Shown: positions 40,194 to 49,053 of the stretch, one piece after another | Layout: the number at the start of each line of letters is the position of its first letter | How positions within the stretch are numbered: the stretch's first letter is position 1 | NCBI GenBank assembly: GCA_964555705.1 | Contig: CAZKTN010000004.1 | Span: 1 to 64,000, forward strand | Length of the DNA: 64,000 bases | DNA from: ZLKRG44 sp964555705 | Lineage (GTDB): Bacteria > Planctomycetota > Phycisphaerae > Phycisphaerales > SM1A02 | Direction: 5' to 3' | Translations under genes and position numbers: made by a program | Notes under the pieces: model-generated | What the model was told of the DNA's origin: nothing | What the model saw: only the letters and a program-made list of their open reading frames with translations | The model's database searches: none

Positions 40194-41459
40194 ATGCAGG
40201 CAGTCATCGTGGCGACATGGATCGGCGCTGCGCTGTCAATCGCGGTGATTGCGTACTGGTCCGTGTTCGCGTGGCGAGCGGCGCGTGATGCGCGCGGAAG
40301 GCCGAGCCTTCGTGAGGGGCTTGCGCTTCCCGCTCCCGAGGGAGGGTGGCGCGCCGTACGTGTCGTCGTCCCCGCGCACAACGAGGAGCGGCACGCACCG
40401 ACCTTGCTGAAGTCGCTGCTCGCGCAGGACTACCCGGGGCCGCTCGAGGTCGTCTTCGTGCTTGACCGCTGCACGGACGCGACGCGGTCTGCGCTCGAGT
40501 CGGCGATGGCGGGCCACTCGCAGCGGCCCGGGTGCACTGTGCGGGTGGTCGACAACGCCACGTGCCCCGACGACTGGGCGGGCAAGTGCAATGCGGCGCG
40601 GGTGGGGGCCGAACTCGATGGCGGCGGTGGCGCCGCATGGATCCTGTTCACCGACGCAGATACGCGCTTCGACCCGGGGCTGGTGCGCTCGAGCGTTGCG
40701 CTCGCGGCGCACCGGGGGCTCTCGCTGCTCTCGGCGATGCCGCAGCTGACGTCGGGGCGCACCTTCGAGCGCGTTGCGCAGCCCGTTGCGGCGCTGCAGC
40801 TCATGAAGCTCTATCCCCCTGAGCGCGTCAACCGGACGCACGATCCGCGGCCCTTCGCAAACGGCCAGTTCATGCTCTTCTCGCGCGAGGCGTACGACGC
40901 GATCGGCGGCCATGCGTCGGTGAAGGACGACCTGCTCGAGGACATCGCCTTCGCGCGACGGGTGCACCACAAGAAGCGCCGATTTGGGCTCTTCATGCCC
41001 GAAGGCATGCTGATCACGCACATGTACGAGTCCGCCGAGCAGTTCCGCGAGGGATGGACACGCATCTTCATCGAGTCGTGCCATCGGGATCCGTCGCGGC
41101 TGCGCCGCTACGCCGTGCTGAGTGCGGTGATCGGCATCGGAGGGCCGCTCGCGTGCGTGCTCACGGTTGCGATCGGCACCGTGGGCGGCGTCATGGGCGA
41201 TGTGCCACTGATGGTCGGAGGCGCGCTGTGCGGGGCGGCCGGCATCCTGGTGCAGCACCTCGTGCTGCGGGGCATCTACCGGCTGATGCGCACGCCCAAG
41301 CGCGGCGTGTGGCTGCACTGGCTTGGAAGCGCATCGCTCACGGGGATCCTCTGGCGCGCGGCTTCGCTTCTCGTGTCGGGCAGGCCCGTGCGATGGGGCG
41401 GCCGCACCTACGTGCTGTCGCCGAGGTACGTAGGCCGCAGGCAGGCACGCACAACGTAG
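40194..41459 (+). CDS. Membrane-bound family 2 glycosyltransferase
   Basis: A 421-residue protein with one N-terminal helix (about 4-26), a GT2 catalytic domain (about 55-290) and three to four C-terminal membrane helices. VVVPAHNEERHAP binds the nucleotide sugar, FTDADT is the DXD-type metal motif, and LLEDIAFARRV supplies the catalytic acidic pair. A REGWTRIF segment stands for the QxxRW-like motif. The layout recalls CrtQ/HpnB-type transferases that act on lipids. Acceptor and sugar are unknown. surE follows 12 bp downstream, so both are in one transcript. Confidence 0.82.
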   Translation: MQAVIVATWIGAALSIAVIAYWSVFAWRAARDARGRPSLREGLALPAPEGGWRAVRVVVPAHNEERHAPTLLKSLLAQDYPGPLEVVFVLDRCTDATRSALESAMAGHSQRPGCTVRVVDNATCPDDWAGKCNAARVGAELDGGGGAAWILFTDADTRFDPGLVRSSVALAAHRGLSLLSAMPQLTSGRTFERVAQPVAALQLMKLYPPERVNRTHDPRPFANGQFMLFSREAYDAIGGHASVKDDLLEDIAFARRVHHKKRRFGLFMPEGMLITHMYESAEQFREGWTRIFIESCHRDPSRLRRYAVLSAVIGIGGPLACVLTVAIGTVGGVMGDVPLMVGGALCGAAGILVQHLVLRGIYRLMRTPKRGVWLHWLGSASLTGILWRAASLLVSGRPVRWGGRTYVLSPRYVGRRQARTT

Positions 41460-41471
41460 ATAGGAGTCCGC

Positions 41472-42260
41472 ATGCGGATACTGCTCACAAACGACGACGG
41501 CATCGACGCACCCGGGATCTCCGCGCTTCGCGCGGGACTGGAGGGGATGGGCGAGATACTCGTGGTGGCGCCCGCGTCGGTGCAGAGCGCCAAGAGCCAC
41601 GGGATCACGTTCCACCACCCGCTGCTCGTGCGCGACGCGCGGCTCTCGTGCGGCGCGACAGGCCTCGCCGTCGAGGGCACGCCGGCAGACTGCGTGAAGC
41701 TGGCGCTGCGCGCGCTGTGGGCCGACCGGTTCGGTGCCGGCACGCGGCCCGACGTGGTCATCAGCGGCATGAACTGCGGCGCGAACGTGGGCATCAACGT
41801 GATCTACTCGGGCACCGTGGCGGCGGCCATCGAGGCTGCGTTCCTCGGTGTTCCGGCGATCGCCGTGAGCCTGCACATCGGCGACCCGCGCCGCATCGCG
41901 TGGGCACGCGCGTCCACGATCGCGCGCGGAGTGATCGACCGTCTGGTGAAGCACCCGCTCGATGCGCACCGCGTGATGAACGTGAACATCCCGCGCACCG
42001 AGAGCGCGGACGCGCCCGACCCGCAGATCCGCGTGGTGCCGATGAACACTGCAGCGGGCCGCGACGGCTACGAGCGGCGCGTCGCGCCCGACGGGCGCAC
42101 CTACTACTGGCCCTGCGGCAGCGGCATGGAGTTCATGCACACGGCCGAGGGGAGCGACGTCGAGGCGCTCAACCTGCGCCACGCGACGGTGACGCCGCTC
42201 TTCCACGACCTGACCGACCCGAGCACGATCGATGCGTGGCGCGCGCGGCTGGAGCGGTAG
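41472..42260 (+). CDS. surE: 5'/3'-nucleotidase SurE
   Basis: A 262-residue SurE phosphatase that removes phosphate from nucleoside 5'- and 3'-monophosphates and is linked to stationary-phase survival. The N-terminal LLTNDDGIDAPGI holds the metal-binding Asp pair, and VISGMNCGANVGINVIYSGT is the second family block with metal-binding Asn. The protein has the usual length. An AGGAG Shine-Dalgarno stands 5 nt before the ATG, which fits an internal gene downstream of the glycosyltransferase. Confidence 0.96.
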   Translation: MRILLTNDDGIDAPGISALRAGLEGMGEILVVAPASVQSAKSHGITFHHPLLVRDARLSCGATGLAVEGTPADCVKLALRALWADRFGAGTRPDVVISGMNCGANVGINVIYSGTVAAAIEAAFLGVPAIAVSLHIGDPRRIAWARASTIARGVIDRLVKHPLDAHRVMNVNIPRTESADAPDPQIRVVPMNTAAGRDGYERRVAPDGRTYYWPCGSGMEFMHTAEGSDVEALNLRHATVTPLFHDLTDPSTIDAWRARLER

Positions 42261-42341
42261 TGCGGCATCGCGCTGGCGATCGCCCGTGGGCGCATGCGCT
42301 GGCGATGGCGGCGCACGCACGTCCGTCGGTTGCCCCGCGGC

Positions 42342-43787
42342 TCAGTCGAGGATGACGCGCACCCGGAATCGCGCGACCTTGCCCTCAGGCAACCGCGCGA
42401 GCTGCGATCCCTTGGCGCGCCAACGGTAGAGCGCGTCGATGACGGGCTGGTCGATGTCATCGGGATAGCCGCTCGACTGCACGATCTTCACGCTGACTGG
42501 CTTGCCCTGGTTGTCGAAGAAGAGGTCAGCGACGGGGTGCAGTGGGCGCGTGGTGAGGCGCGTGAGGATGGGCAGCTCAGGCCGGCGCGTGAGGATCTCG
42601 ACGCCCTTGTGCGCGATCGGTGCGCCCGTGCGCCACTTCTCGGGAGGCACGTTGATCACGCTCGTCGCATCCGACTCGCGGTCGCTGCGCTGGCCGCTGT
42701 CCGGACGGCCCGGGCCCTGGCCGGGACCGATCACGCCCGAGGGCGATGGTGTCGTGGCGCCGCCGGCACCTGGCGGCGCCTGCTGAGCCGGCGGCACTTG
42801 AGCCTGGGCAGGATCAGTCGGCTGCTGAGGTGGCGCGGGCTGCTGCGCGGGTTGAGCGGGGGTGGGCGGCTGAGGCGATTCGGGAGAGGGAGGCGGCACG
42901 GGCTCGCTCGGTGAGCTCGGCGTCGCAGTCTGCGGCGGCTGGTCGGGCGGCGTGTCGCGCGGGACCGGCTCCGGCGTACGTGCGGGATCCTCCGGAGCCG
43001 TCGGCGCCGGCTGCGGGGTAGGGTCGGGCGTCACCGGGCGCTCGAGGGGCTTGGGTGCTGTACCGGTGGGGTCAGGCTCCGCTGGCGGAAGGTCCGATCC
43101 CGACGGAACTTCCGCAGGAGGCGGCTCCGGCATCGGGCGCGCAGTTCCCGGCGCCTCCGAGGGTTCCGGCGGAGTGATCGGTGTCGCCGGCCGCACCGCC
43201 TCGATTGGCGGCGCTGACGGCTGCGCCGCAGGCGCGTCGGGGGCAGGCTGCTGGGGCTGCGCGGGCGGCTGCGTTGTCGCGCTCTCCGGCGGGGTGGGCT
43301 GCGGCTCCCGTGCAAGCTCAGGTGGCGGCTGCATCGGTGCCGCGACCGGCTGCGGCTGCTCGGGCGGACCCGGCGGCGCATCGGGACCCGACTGCGGCGG
43401 TCCGGGGACCCGCGCACCGCCACCGGAGTCGTTGATTCGGAATCCGCCCTGGTCGACCTCGCCAAGCCGAGCCATGTGCTCCTGGTACTCGTCGGCACCG
43501 ATCCAGGCCATCGACGTCTCAGAGCCGTCCTCGAGTCCGGGGATGACCTCAGGGATCTCGTTCGGGTCCGGCGGGTTCTCGTGGTGGTCCTGGAGCGCCT
43601 GCGCGAGACGCTCCTTGCGGCGGCGATCCGCCTCGTCGCGCGCGTCCGAGTGGGTGAACAGCGCCGTCGGGTCGCCGATCCCGAACGATCGCGCGATCAC
43701 CGGCACGCCGACGAAGAGGTGCAGCCCGACCGCGATCGCGAATCCCACCACCAGCGGGCGGTTGTCGTTGGCGCGGGCCTCGAGCAC
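42342..43787 (-). CDS. TonB-like energy transducer with long proline-rich linker
   Basis: A protein of about 481 residues. One N-terminal helix (LVVGFAIAVGLHLFVGVPV) anchors it in the inner membrane. About 300 residues rich in Pro, Ala, Gln and Glu span the periplasm. The C-terminal domain (about 395-481; VADLFFDNQGKPVSVKIVQS and the final FRVRVILD) fits the TonB C-terminal fold that contacts outer-membrane receptors or barrels. A GTG at 43787 is taken as the start rather than an ATG 36 nt further out, because TACGAT (minus strand, 43794-43799) ends 6 nt before it. ExbD lies 83 bp upstream; no ExbB is adjacent. Confidence 0.8.
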   Translation of the reverse strand: MLEARANDNRPLVVGFAIAVGLHLFVGVPVIARSFGIGDPTALFTHSDARDEADRRRKERLAQALQDHHENPPDPNEIPEVIPGLEDGSETSMAWIGADEYQEHMARLGEVDQGGFRINDSGGGARVPGPPQSGPDAPPGPPEQPQPVAAPMQPPPELAREPQPTPPESATTQPPAQPQQPAPDAPAAQPSAPPIEAVRPATPITPPEPSEAPGTARPMPEPPPAEVPSGSDLPPAEPDPTGTAPKPLERPVTPDPTPQPAPTAPEDPARTPEPVPRDTPPDQPPQTATPSSPSEPVPPPSPESPQPPTPAQPAQQPAPPQQPTDPAQAQVPPAQQAPPGAGGATTPSPSGVIGPGQGPGRPDSGQRSDRESDATSVINVPPEKWRTGAPIAHKGVEILTRRPELPILTRLTTRPLHPVADLFFDNQGKPVSVKIVQSSGYPDDIDQPVIDALYRWRAKGSQLARLPEGKVARFRVRVILD

Positions 43788-43793
43788 GCCCCG

Positions 43794-43799
43794 ATCGTA
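43794..43799 (-). promoter_or_regulatory. TACGAT -10 box deciding the TonB-like start
   Basis: On the minus strand TACGAT ends 6 nt before the GTG at 43787, inside the coding part of the longer ATG-started reading. The spacing is the same as for other leaderless candidates here, which favours the GTG. Confidence 0.4.
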
Positions 43800-43870
43800 T
43801 GTGGCTGGCGCGCACGTACGCACGTGCCGCTGTTCGATTGCGGCGTTTCGGGTCTCCCTGCCGGACGGGA

Positions 43871-44407
43871 TCAGGGCGCTGGGGCCGATGCAGGCGGCTG
43901 CAGGGCGGGAGGTGGCGCCGGGGATGCAGGGGCTGCAGATGGCGGCGCCGCTGGTGCGGATCCGCGGCGCGGAGAGGCATCGTCGCGGTCAATGCGCCTG
44001 CCCACGAGATTGACCGTCAGCCCCGACCGGCGCAGCCGCTCCCACACATCCTGCAGGATGGGCGCACGGTCGACGGTGCCCTCGCCGTCGGCGACGGCCA
44101 CGTAGACGACGGTGCGCTCATCTTCCTTTCGGCTTGCGGCGATGCGCTCGGGGAGCCCATCGAGGTCGACCGGCTCGCGGTCGTAGAAGAGCTTGCCGTC
44201 AAGGTCAATCGAGATCGTGGCCGCAGGCGCCGGCTTTGCGTCCTGTGCGCTCGCGAAGTTGCGGAGCTCCATCGGCACCACGCTCACGCGCACGGCCAGC
44301 GCCTGCGAGTAGATGAAGAACGACAGCAGGAACATCATCACGTCGATGAGCGGGATCACCTCGATCCGTGGCTCGTGCGGGGCGCGCCTCAGGCGAAGGG
44401 TCGGCAT
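43871..44407 (-). CDS. exbD: ExbD/TolR-family biopolymer transport protein
   Basis: A 178-residue protein with one N-terminal helix, IEVIPLIDVMMFLLSFFIYS, whose Asp is the proton-carrying residue of ExbD/TolR. A periplasmic domain follows (ISIDLDGKLFYDREPVDLDGLPERI and VYVAVADGEGTVDRAPILQDVWERLR), then an unusual tail of about 35 residues made of Ala, Pro and Ser. It would couple the proton motive force to the TonB-like protein encoded downstream. The ExbB motor subunit is not in the window. The STAS gene ends 13 bp upstream. Confidence 0.88.
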   Translation of the reverse strand: MPTLRLRRAPHEPRIEVIPLIDVMMFLLSFFIYSQALAVRVSVVPMELRNFASAQDAKPAPAATISIDLDGKLFYDREPVDLDGLPERIAASRKEDERTVVYVAVADGEGTVDRAPILQDVWERLRRSGLTVNLVGRRIDRDDASPRRGSAPAAPPSAAPASPAPPPALQPPASAPAP

Positions 44408-44420
44408 CGCGGCGGTCCGC

Positions 44421-44762
44421 TCAGAGCCCGAGCCGGACCGCAGCGAGCGCGGTCGACACGTCGTCGTTGAAGTGGAAGACCTTGTCGAGGCCCGTGGCGA
44501 GCATGACGCTCCACACCTCGTCGCTCACCGAGCAGATGCGCATCGACCGGTGCGACGACACCACGTGCCGGCGGAGCCGCAGGAGCTGCGCGATGTTCGA
44601 GGAGTTGAGGTACGTGATGCGAGACATGTCGAGCACGACGTGGGGCGCCTTCGCCGGGTCACGCTCGATCCTGCGGCGCAGCTCGGTCAGGTCCTCGCCG
44701 AGGGCGGGCTCGTCCTGCAGCTCGCCCACGACAACATCATCGGCCCAATCGTTGAGCGACAT
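44421..44762 (-). CDS. STAS-domain protein (anti-anti-sigma factor type)
   Basis: A 113-residue single STAS domain. VVLDMSRITYLNSSNIAQLLRL contains the Asn-Ser-Ser site where SpoIIAA-like proteins are phosphorylated by their kinase. The fold fits a switch protein that binds an anti-sigma factor or another partner. No kinase, phosphatase or sigma factor is adjacent. TATCCT (minus strand, 44769-44774) ends 6 nt before the ATG, so it likely has its own transcript although gyrA ends 21 bp upstream. It stands next to exbD, with which it may be coexpressed. Confidence 0.83.
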   Translation of the reverse strand: MSLNDWADDVVVGELQDEPALGEDLTELRRRIERDPAKAPHVVLDMSRITYLNSSNIAQLLRLRRHVVSSHRSMRICSVSDEVWSVMLATGLDKVFHFNDDVSTALAAVRLGL

Positions 44763-44783
44763 GTCGCGAGGATAGTGCGCGGA

Positions 44784-47483
44784 TCAGGTTCCGTCGGAGG
44801 CGCCGCCGGCGTCAGCTGGCGCGTCGCCTTCACCCGTCGAGCCGCCGCCATCCGCCTGGCCACCGGCTGCCTCGTCGGCCGCCGCGTCCGCAGGCGCGTC
44901 CGTGGGCGAGTCGTCGCCGTCGGCCTCGAACCGCGCTGCGGCCATCAGCGCATCGCCGTCCTGCAGCTTCACTACGCGCACGCCCTTGGTGTTGCGGCCG
45001 ATCAGGCGCACATCCGATGCGCGGATGCGCACCACCATCCCGCCCCGCGAGATGAACAGCAGCTGGTCCGGCTCGTGCACGCAGTGCACCGCCACGACAG
45101 AGCCGTTGCGCCCGCCGGTCTGGATGTCGATGCGTCCCTTGCCGCCGCGCGACTGCACGCGCGTGGTGCCGTCCTCCTGGTGCACGAGGTACTCGGTCAT
45201 CGGGGTGCGCTTGCCGAAGCCGCTCTCGGTGCAGGTGAAGAGGCACGCGGTGTCGTCGCAGCGGACGACGCCCACAACGCGGTCGTCCTCCGCAAGGTCG
45301 ATGCCGATCACGCCCGCCGTGTCGCGCCCCATGACGCGCGCGTCGTTCTCGTCGAAGCGGATGGACATGCCGTTGGAGGTCGCGAGCAGCACATGGTCCT
45401 TGCCTGACACGTGGAGCACGTTCACCAGGCTGTCGCCCTCATTGAGCTTCAGCGCAATGATGCCGGACCGGTTGACGTTGCCGTAGTCGCGCAGCGCCGT
45501 GCGCTTGACGCGGCCGAGGCTTGTCGCAAAGAGCAGGAAGTCCTCGGCCTTCTCGAAGTCGGCCACAGGCAGGTAGGCGCACACCGTCTCGCCCGGCTTG
45601 AGCTCGACGATGTTCTGCACCGAACGGCCCTTGGCGGTGCGCGACATCTCGGGGACCTGCCACACCTTGATCACGTACACGCGGCCCGTGTTGGTGAAGC
45701 AGAGGAGGTCGTTGTGGGTGCTCGTGACGAGCACCCGCTCGATGTAGTCGCCATCCTTCGCGTCGGAGCCGCGCACGCCCACGCCGCCCCGGCCCTGTGT
45801 CCGGAAGGTGTCCACGGGCACACGCTTGATGAAGCCCTGCTTGCTGACGACGACGGCCACGTCGTGCTCCTGGATGAGCTCCGCCATGTCGTAGTCGCCC
45901 GCCTCGCCCTCGGCGATCTCGGTCCGGCGCGCATCGCCGAGCCTCTCGGCGAGCTCGAGCACGTCCTCCCGGATGATGTCGAGCACGAGGCGGTCGTCGG
46001 CCAGGATCCGCTCGTGGCCGTCGATCTCGTCGAGGAGCTTCGCGAACTCCGCGGCAAGCTTCTCGATCTCGAGGCCCACCAGCTGCATGAGCCGCAGCGC
46101 GCCGATCGCCTCGGCCTGCACGCGCGTGAGGCGCACGCCGTCGCCTTCGCGGCTCGCGGCGGCGATGCGCTCGGGCACAAGCGCGGCGCGCGGATGGTCG
46201 GGCGCGATGCGGAACGCGCGCTCCATGAGCCGCTCGATCGCCTCCTCGCGGGTCGACGAGGACCGGATGATGCGGATCACCTCGTCGATGTCGCACACGG
46301 CGTACATCAGTCCCTCGAGCTTGTGCGCCTGCTGGCGCGCCTGACGGAGCAGGAACTCGGTGCGCCGGCGGATCACCTCGCGGCGGTGCAAGATGTAGCA
46401 GTCGATCATCGAGCGCAGCGGCAGTGTGCGCGGCTGCCCGTTCACGAGGGCGATGTTGATGACGCTGAAGGTGGTCTGGAGCGGCGTGTACTCGTAGAGC
46501 TGGCGCTCGACGACCGCGGGGTCGGCGCCCTTGCGCAGCACGACCATGATGCGCGTCTGCGCGTCGCGGCCTGAGTGGTTGCGCACGTCGGCGATGTCGG
46601 GGATCCGCTCGTCCTTCTTGGCCTCGACGATCTTCTCGATGAGCTGGCTCTGCACGACCTGGTAGGGGATCTGCTCGATCACCAGGATGTCGCGGCCGTC
46701 CTTCTCGATGTGCGAGACCTTGCCTCGCACGGTGAGCTTGCCGCGCCCGGTGGCGTACGCCTCGACGATGCCGCGGCGCCCGATGATCGATCCGCCTGTG
46801 GGGAAGTCTGGGCCGGGCACGATGCGCAGCAGCTCCTCGAGCGTCAGCGCAGGGTTGTCGATCACCGCGGCGATTGCGGTGGCGATCTCGCGGAGGTTGT
46901 GCGGCGGCATCGAGCTCGCCATGCCGACGGCGATGCCCGAGCTTCCGTTGACGAGCAGGTTCGGGAAGCGCGCCGGCAGCACGACCGGCTCCTGGAGGCG
47001 GTCGTCGTAGTTTGGCTTGAAGTCGACGGTCTCGGTGTCGAGATCCTCGAGCATCGCCACGGCGGCCGAGGTCATGCGCGCCTCGGTGTATCGCATCGCG
47101 GCCGGCGGATCGCCCTCGATGGAGCCGAAGTTGCCCTGCTTGTCCACGAGCAGGCAACGCGTCTTCCACGACTGGCCAAGGTTCACGAGCGTGGGATAGA
47201 TGACGCTCTCGCCGTGCGGGTGGTAGTTGCCGCTCGTGTCGCCGCAGATCTTGGCGCACTTGATGTGCTTGCGCCCAGGCGACAGGTTGAGGTCGTTCAT
47301 CGCGACCAGGATGCGCCGCTGGCTGGGCTTGAGCCCGTCGCGGACGTCGGGCAGCGCCCGGTCCATGATCGTGCTCATCGCATACACGAGGTAGGAGTCG
47401 TGCAGCTCGCGGTCGATCGCCTGGTCGAGGATGCGGTCGGCCGGTGTCTCCGGCGCTGGCTCAGCGGGCGGGGGGGTCTTCAT
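44784..47483 (-). CDS. gyrA: DNA gyrase subunit A
   Basis: An 899-residue type IIA topoisomerase subunit. The catalytic Tyr132 is in AAMRYTEAR, the N-terminal YAMSTIMDRALPDVRDGLKP block is intact, and the C-terminal domain holds a GyrA-box-like QGRGGVGVRG, which favours gyrase over topoisomerase IV. The last 50 residues are an acidic Asp/Ala/Gly tail not found in short GyrA forms. On the minus strand a TAGTAT/TATGAT stretch about 40 nt upstream may be the -10 region. The TlyA-like gene lies just upstream on the same strand. gyrB is not here. Confidence 0.97.
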   Translation of the reverse strand: MKTPPPAEPAPETPADRILDQAIDRELHDSYLVYAMSTIMDRALPDVRDGLKPSQRRILVAMNDLNLSPGRKHIKCAKICGDTSGNYHPHGESVIYPTLVNLGQSWKTRCLLVDKQGNFGSIEGDPPAAMRYTEARMTSAAVAMLEDLDTETVDFKPNYDDRLQEPVVLPARFPNLLVNGSSGIAVGMASSMPPHNLREIATAIAAVIDNPALTLEELLRIVPGPDFPTGGSIIGRRGIVEAYATGRGKLTVRGKVSHIEKDGRDILVIEQIPYQVVQSQLIEKIVEAKKDERIPDIADVRNHSGRDAQTRIMVVLRKGADPAVVERQLYEYTPLQTTFSVINIALVNGQPRTLPLRSMIDCYILHRREVIRRRTEFLLRQARQQAHKLEGLMYAVCDIDEVIRIIRSSSTREEAIERLMERAFRIAPDHPRAALVPERIAAASREGDGVRLTRVQAEAIGALRLMQLVGLEIEKLAAEFAKLLDEIDGHERILADDRLVLDIIREDVLELAERLGDARRTEIAEGEAGDYDMAELIQEHDVAVVVSKQGFIKRVPVDTFRTQGRGGVGVRGSDAKDGDYIERVLVTSTHNDLLCFTNTGRVYVIKVWQVPEMSRTAKGRSVQNIVELKPGETVCAYLPVADFEKAEDFLLFATSLGRVKRTALRDYGNVNRSGIIALKLNEGDSLVNVLHVSGKDHVLLATSNGMSIRFDENDARVMGRDTAGVIGIDLAEDDRVVGVVRCDDTACLFTCTESGFGKRTPMTEYLVHQEDGTTRVQSRGGKGRIDIQTGGRNGSVVAVHCVHEPDQLLFISRGGMVVRIRASDVRLIGRNTKGVRVVKLQDGDALMAAARFEADGDDSPTDAPADAAADEAAGGQADGGGSTGEGDAPADAGGASDGT

Positions 47484-47517
47484 GCGCGTTGGCGGCCGCG
47501 TTGCGACCGATCGCGAA

Positions 47518-48153
47518 TCATACTAATGAACGCGCGCGTGCGCACGCGCGCGAGGCCATTCGGAGCAGGCACAGGTGCTCCACATTGCCCCCTGCGCCGG
47601 TCTTGCCGCCCGTCAGTGGGCTTCGAGCGTCGCCGGCCACCTCCACCCCCAGCGACGGAAGTTCCGCCAGCAGCCGCCCAATGACGCGGTCAGCGGCCTC
47701 CGGCGGCAGCGCACCCTTGCGCATGCCCGCGCGCTCCGCGTCCTGCGCCTCGTAGTGCGGCTTCATGAGCGCGATGATCAGCCCTGCGCCCGGCTCTCCG
47801 CGCGCTTCGAGCCATCGAAGCGCGGCAGGCACGGACAGCCTCAGCGGAGTCCATGCCATGTCGATCACCACGAGATCCACTCCACCGTTCGGGGGATCCG
47901 CGTGCAGCGCGTTCGTCCTCTCGCGCACGCTCACGCGAGGGTCGTTGCGGAGCGTCCACGCGAGCGCTCCGTAGCCGGTGTCGAGCGCATGCACATGCGC
48001 AGCGCCGCGCTGCAGGAGGCAGTCCGTGAAGCCGCCCACGTTGCACCCGAAGTCGGCGCATACCCATCCGGCGGGCGATACCGAAAACGCATCGAGCGCG
48101 TGGGCGAGCTTCGACCCCGCGCGCGACACGAAACGCGGCGCGTCGGCGCTCAC
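47518..48153 (-). CDS. TlyA-like rRNA methyltransferase lacking the S4 domain
   Basis: A 211-residue FtsJ/TlyA-type Rossmann methyltransferase. FVSRAGSKLAHALDAF is the family entry block, ADFGCNVGGFTDCLLQRGA binds SAM, and LVVIDMAW and ALMKPHYEA carry the catalytic Asp and Lys of the K-D-K tetrad. Typical TlyA proteins have about 60 further N-terminal residues forming an S4 RNA-binding domain; here the gene begins directly at the VSRAG block, and its ATG overlaps the lpxI stop (ATGA), so the short form is probably genuine. Methylation of ribosomal RNA is likely; the name hemolysin is historical. Confidence 0.85.
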   Translation of the reverse strand: MSADAPRFVSRAGSKLAHALDAFSVSPAGWVCADFGCNVGGFTDCLLQRGAAHVHALDTGYGALAWTLRNDPRVSVRERTNALHADPPNGGVDLVVIDMAWTPLRLSVPAALRWLEARGEPGAGLIIALMKPHYEAQDAERAGMRKGALPPEAADRVIGRLLAELPSLGVEVAGDARSPLTGGKTGAGGNVEHLCLLRMASRACARARSLV

Positions 48154-49016
48154 GGCGCGCGGCCTGCGGACGCAGCTGAGTTGCCGCCGTCGCTCACGCC
48201 AATCACGGCGATCCCGGCGCGGTCCGCGGCCGCGAGCACCGCTGGCCGGTCGATGAGGATCACGCGGCCCGCGCCAAGCGCAAGGGCGCGTGCGCGCGTC
48301 CGGGCCAGGCGCTCGATCGTCTGCACGCCGATCGTCGGCACATCCGCGCGCATGTCATGCGCCGCCCCGGCGGTCTTGAGCATCGTCCATCCGCCCGCGC
48401 GGCACAGCGACCCTGCGCGCTCGATCATCGCGTCGGTGCCCTCGATGGCCTCGACCGCAAGCACGTCGCGGTCGCGCACCGCGATGCACTGGCCGATGCC
48501 GAGCCGCGATGACTCCAGAAGCACGCGCCACCCGAACTCGACATCGCGCGTGACCTCGGGCGATGGCGCAACGGATCCCATCACCCCGGCGCTGGCCATG
48601 TGGTCTGCGATGTGTGTGGTCGAGTCGATGAGCCGCACTCCGCCAGTGAGGAGCTCGTCCGCGACCGCGGCAAGCAGCGCAGGGCTGCGCCGGTCGTGGC
48701 GTGCGCGCAGATAGTAGACGCGCGCCGCACGCCAGTCGGGGACCTGCCGCAGCATCCTGAATGGCTGGTGGAAGCGTGCCTTCGCGACGCGGCCCACCAT
48801 CACCGCATCGCGCGCGCCCATGCGCCGGAGATGGCGGATCCAGCGTCCGAGCTGAAGGATGCCCGCGACGCGGAACTCGTCGCAGTGCGCCGGCAGGGCA
48901 GGGTCGTAGCAGCCGTAGAGGCCCACGCACGCGACACGCATGCCGCGCGCACGGATCCCGTCAGCGACCAGGATTGGCAGGCGACCCTCGCCCGCGATGA
49001 GGCCGACGGCACTCAT
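48150..49016 (-). CDS. lpxI: UDP-2,3-diacylglucosamine pyrophosphatase LpxI
   Basis: A 288-residue LpxI-family enzyme (formerly DUF1009) that cleaves UDP-2,3-diacylglucosamine to lipid X in lipid A synthesis at the inner membrane. IAGEGRLPILVA at the start, AVMVGRVAK, STTHIADHMA and the C-terminal TIGVQTIERLA region match the family. The ATG at 49016 is chosen because GGAGG lies 6-10 nt upstream and the family starts at GLIAG. Other lpx genes are not in the window, but lptB and the PagL-like fragment support LPS production. It is downstream of the LOG-family gene by 37 bp and overlaps the TlyA-like gene. Confidence 0.92.
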   Translation of the reverse strand: MSAVGLIAGEGRLPILVADGIRARGMRVACVGLYGCYDPALPAHCDEFRVAGILQLGRWIRHLRRMGARDAVMVGRVAKARFHQPFRMLRQVPDWRAARVYYLRARHDRRSPALLAAVADELLTGGVRLIDSTTHIADHMASAGVMGSVAPSPEVTRDVEFGWRVLLESSRLGIGQCIAVRDRDVLAVEAIEGTDAMIERAGSLCRAGGWTMLKTAGAAHDMRADVPTIGVQTIERLARTRARALALGAGRVILIDRPAVLAAADRAGIAVIGVSDGGNSAASAGRAP

Positions 49017-49053
49017 GGCCGCCTCCGCCACGCACATGTGGCCGTCACGGCCG

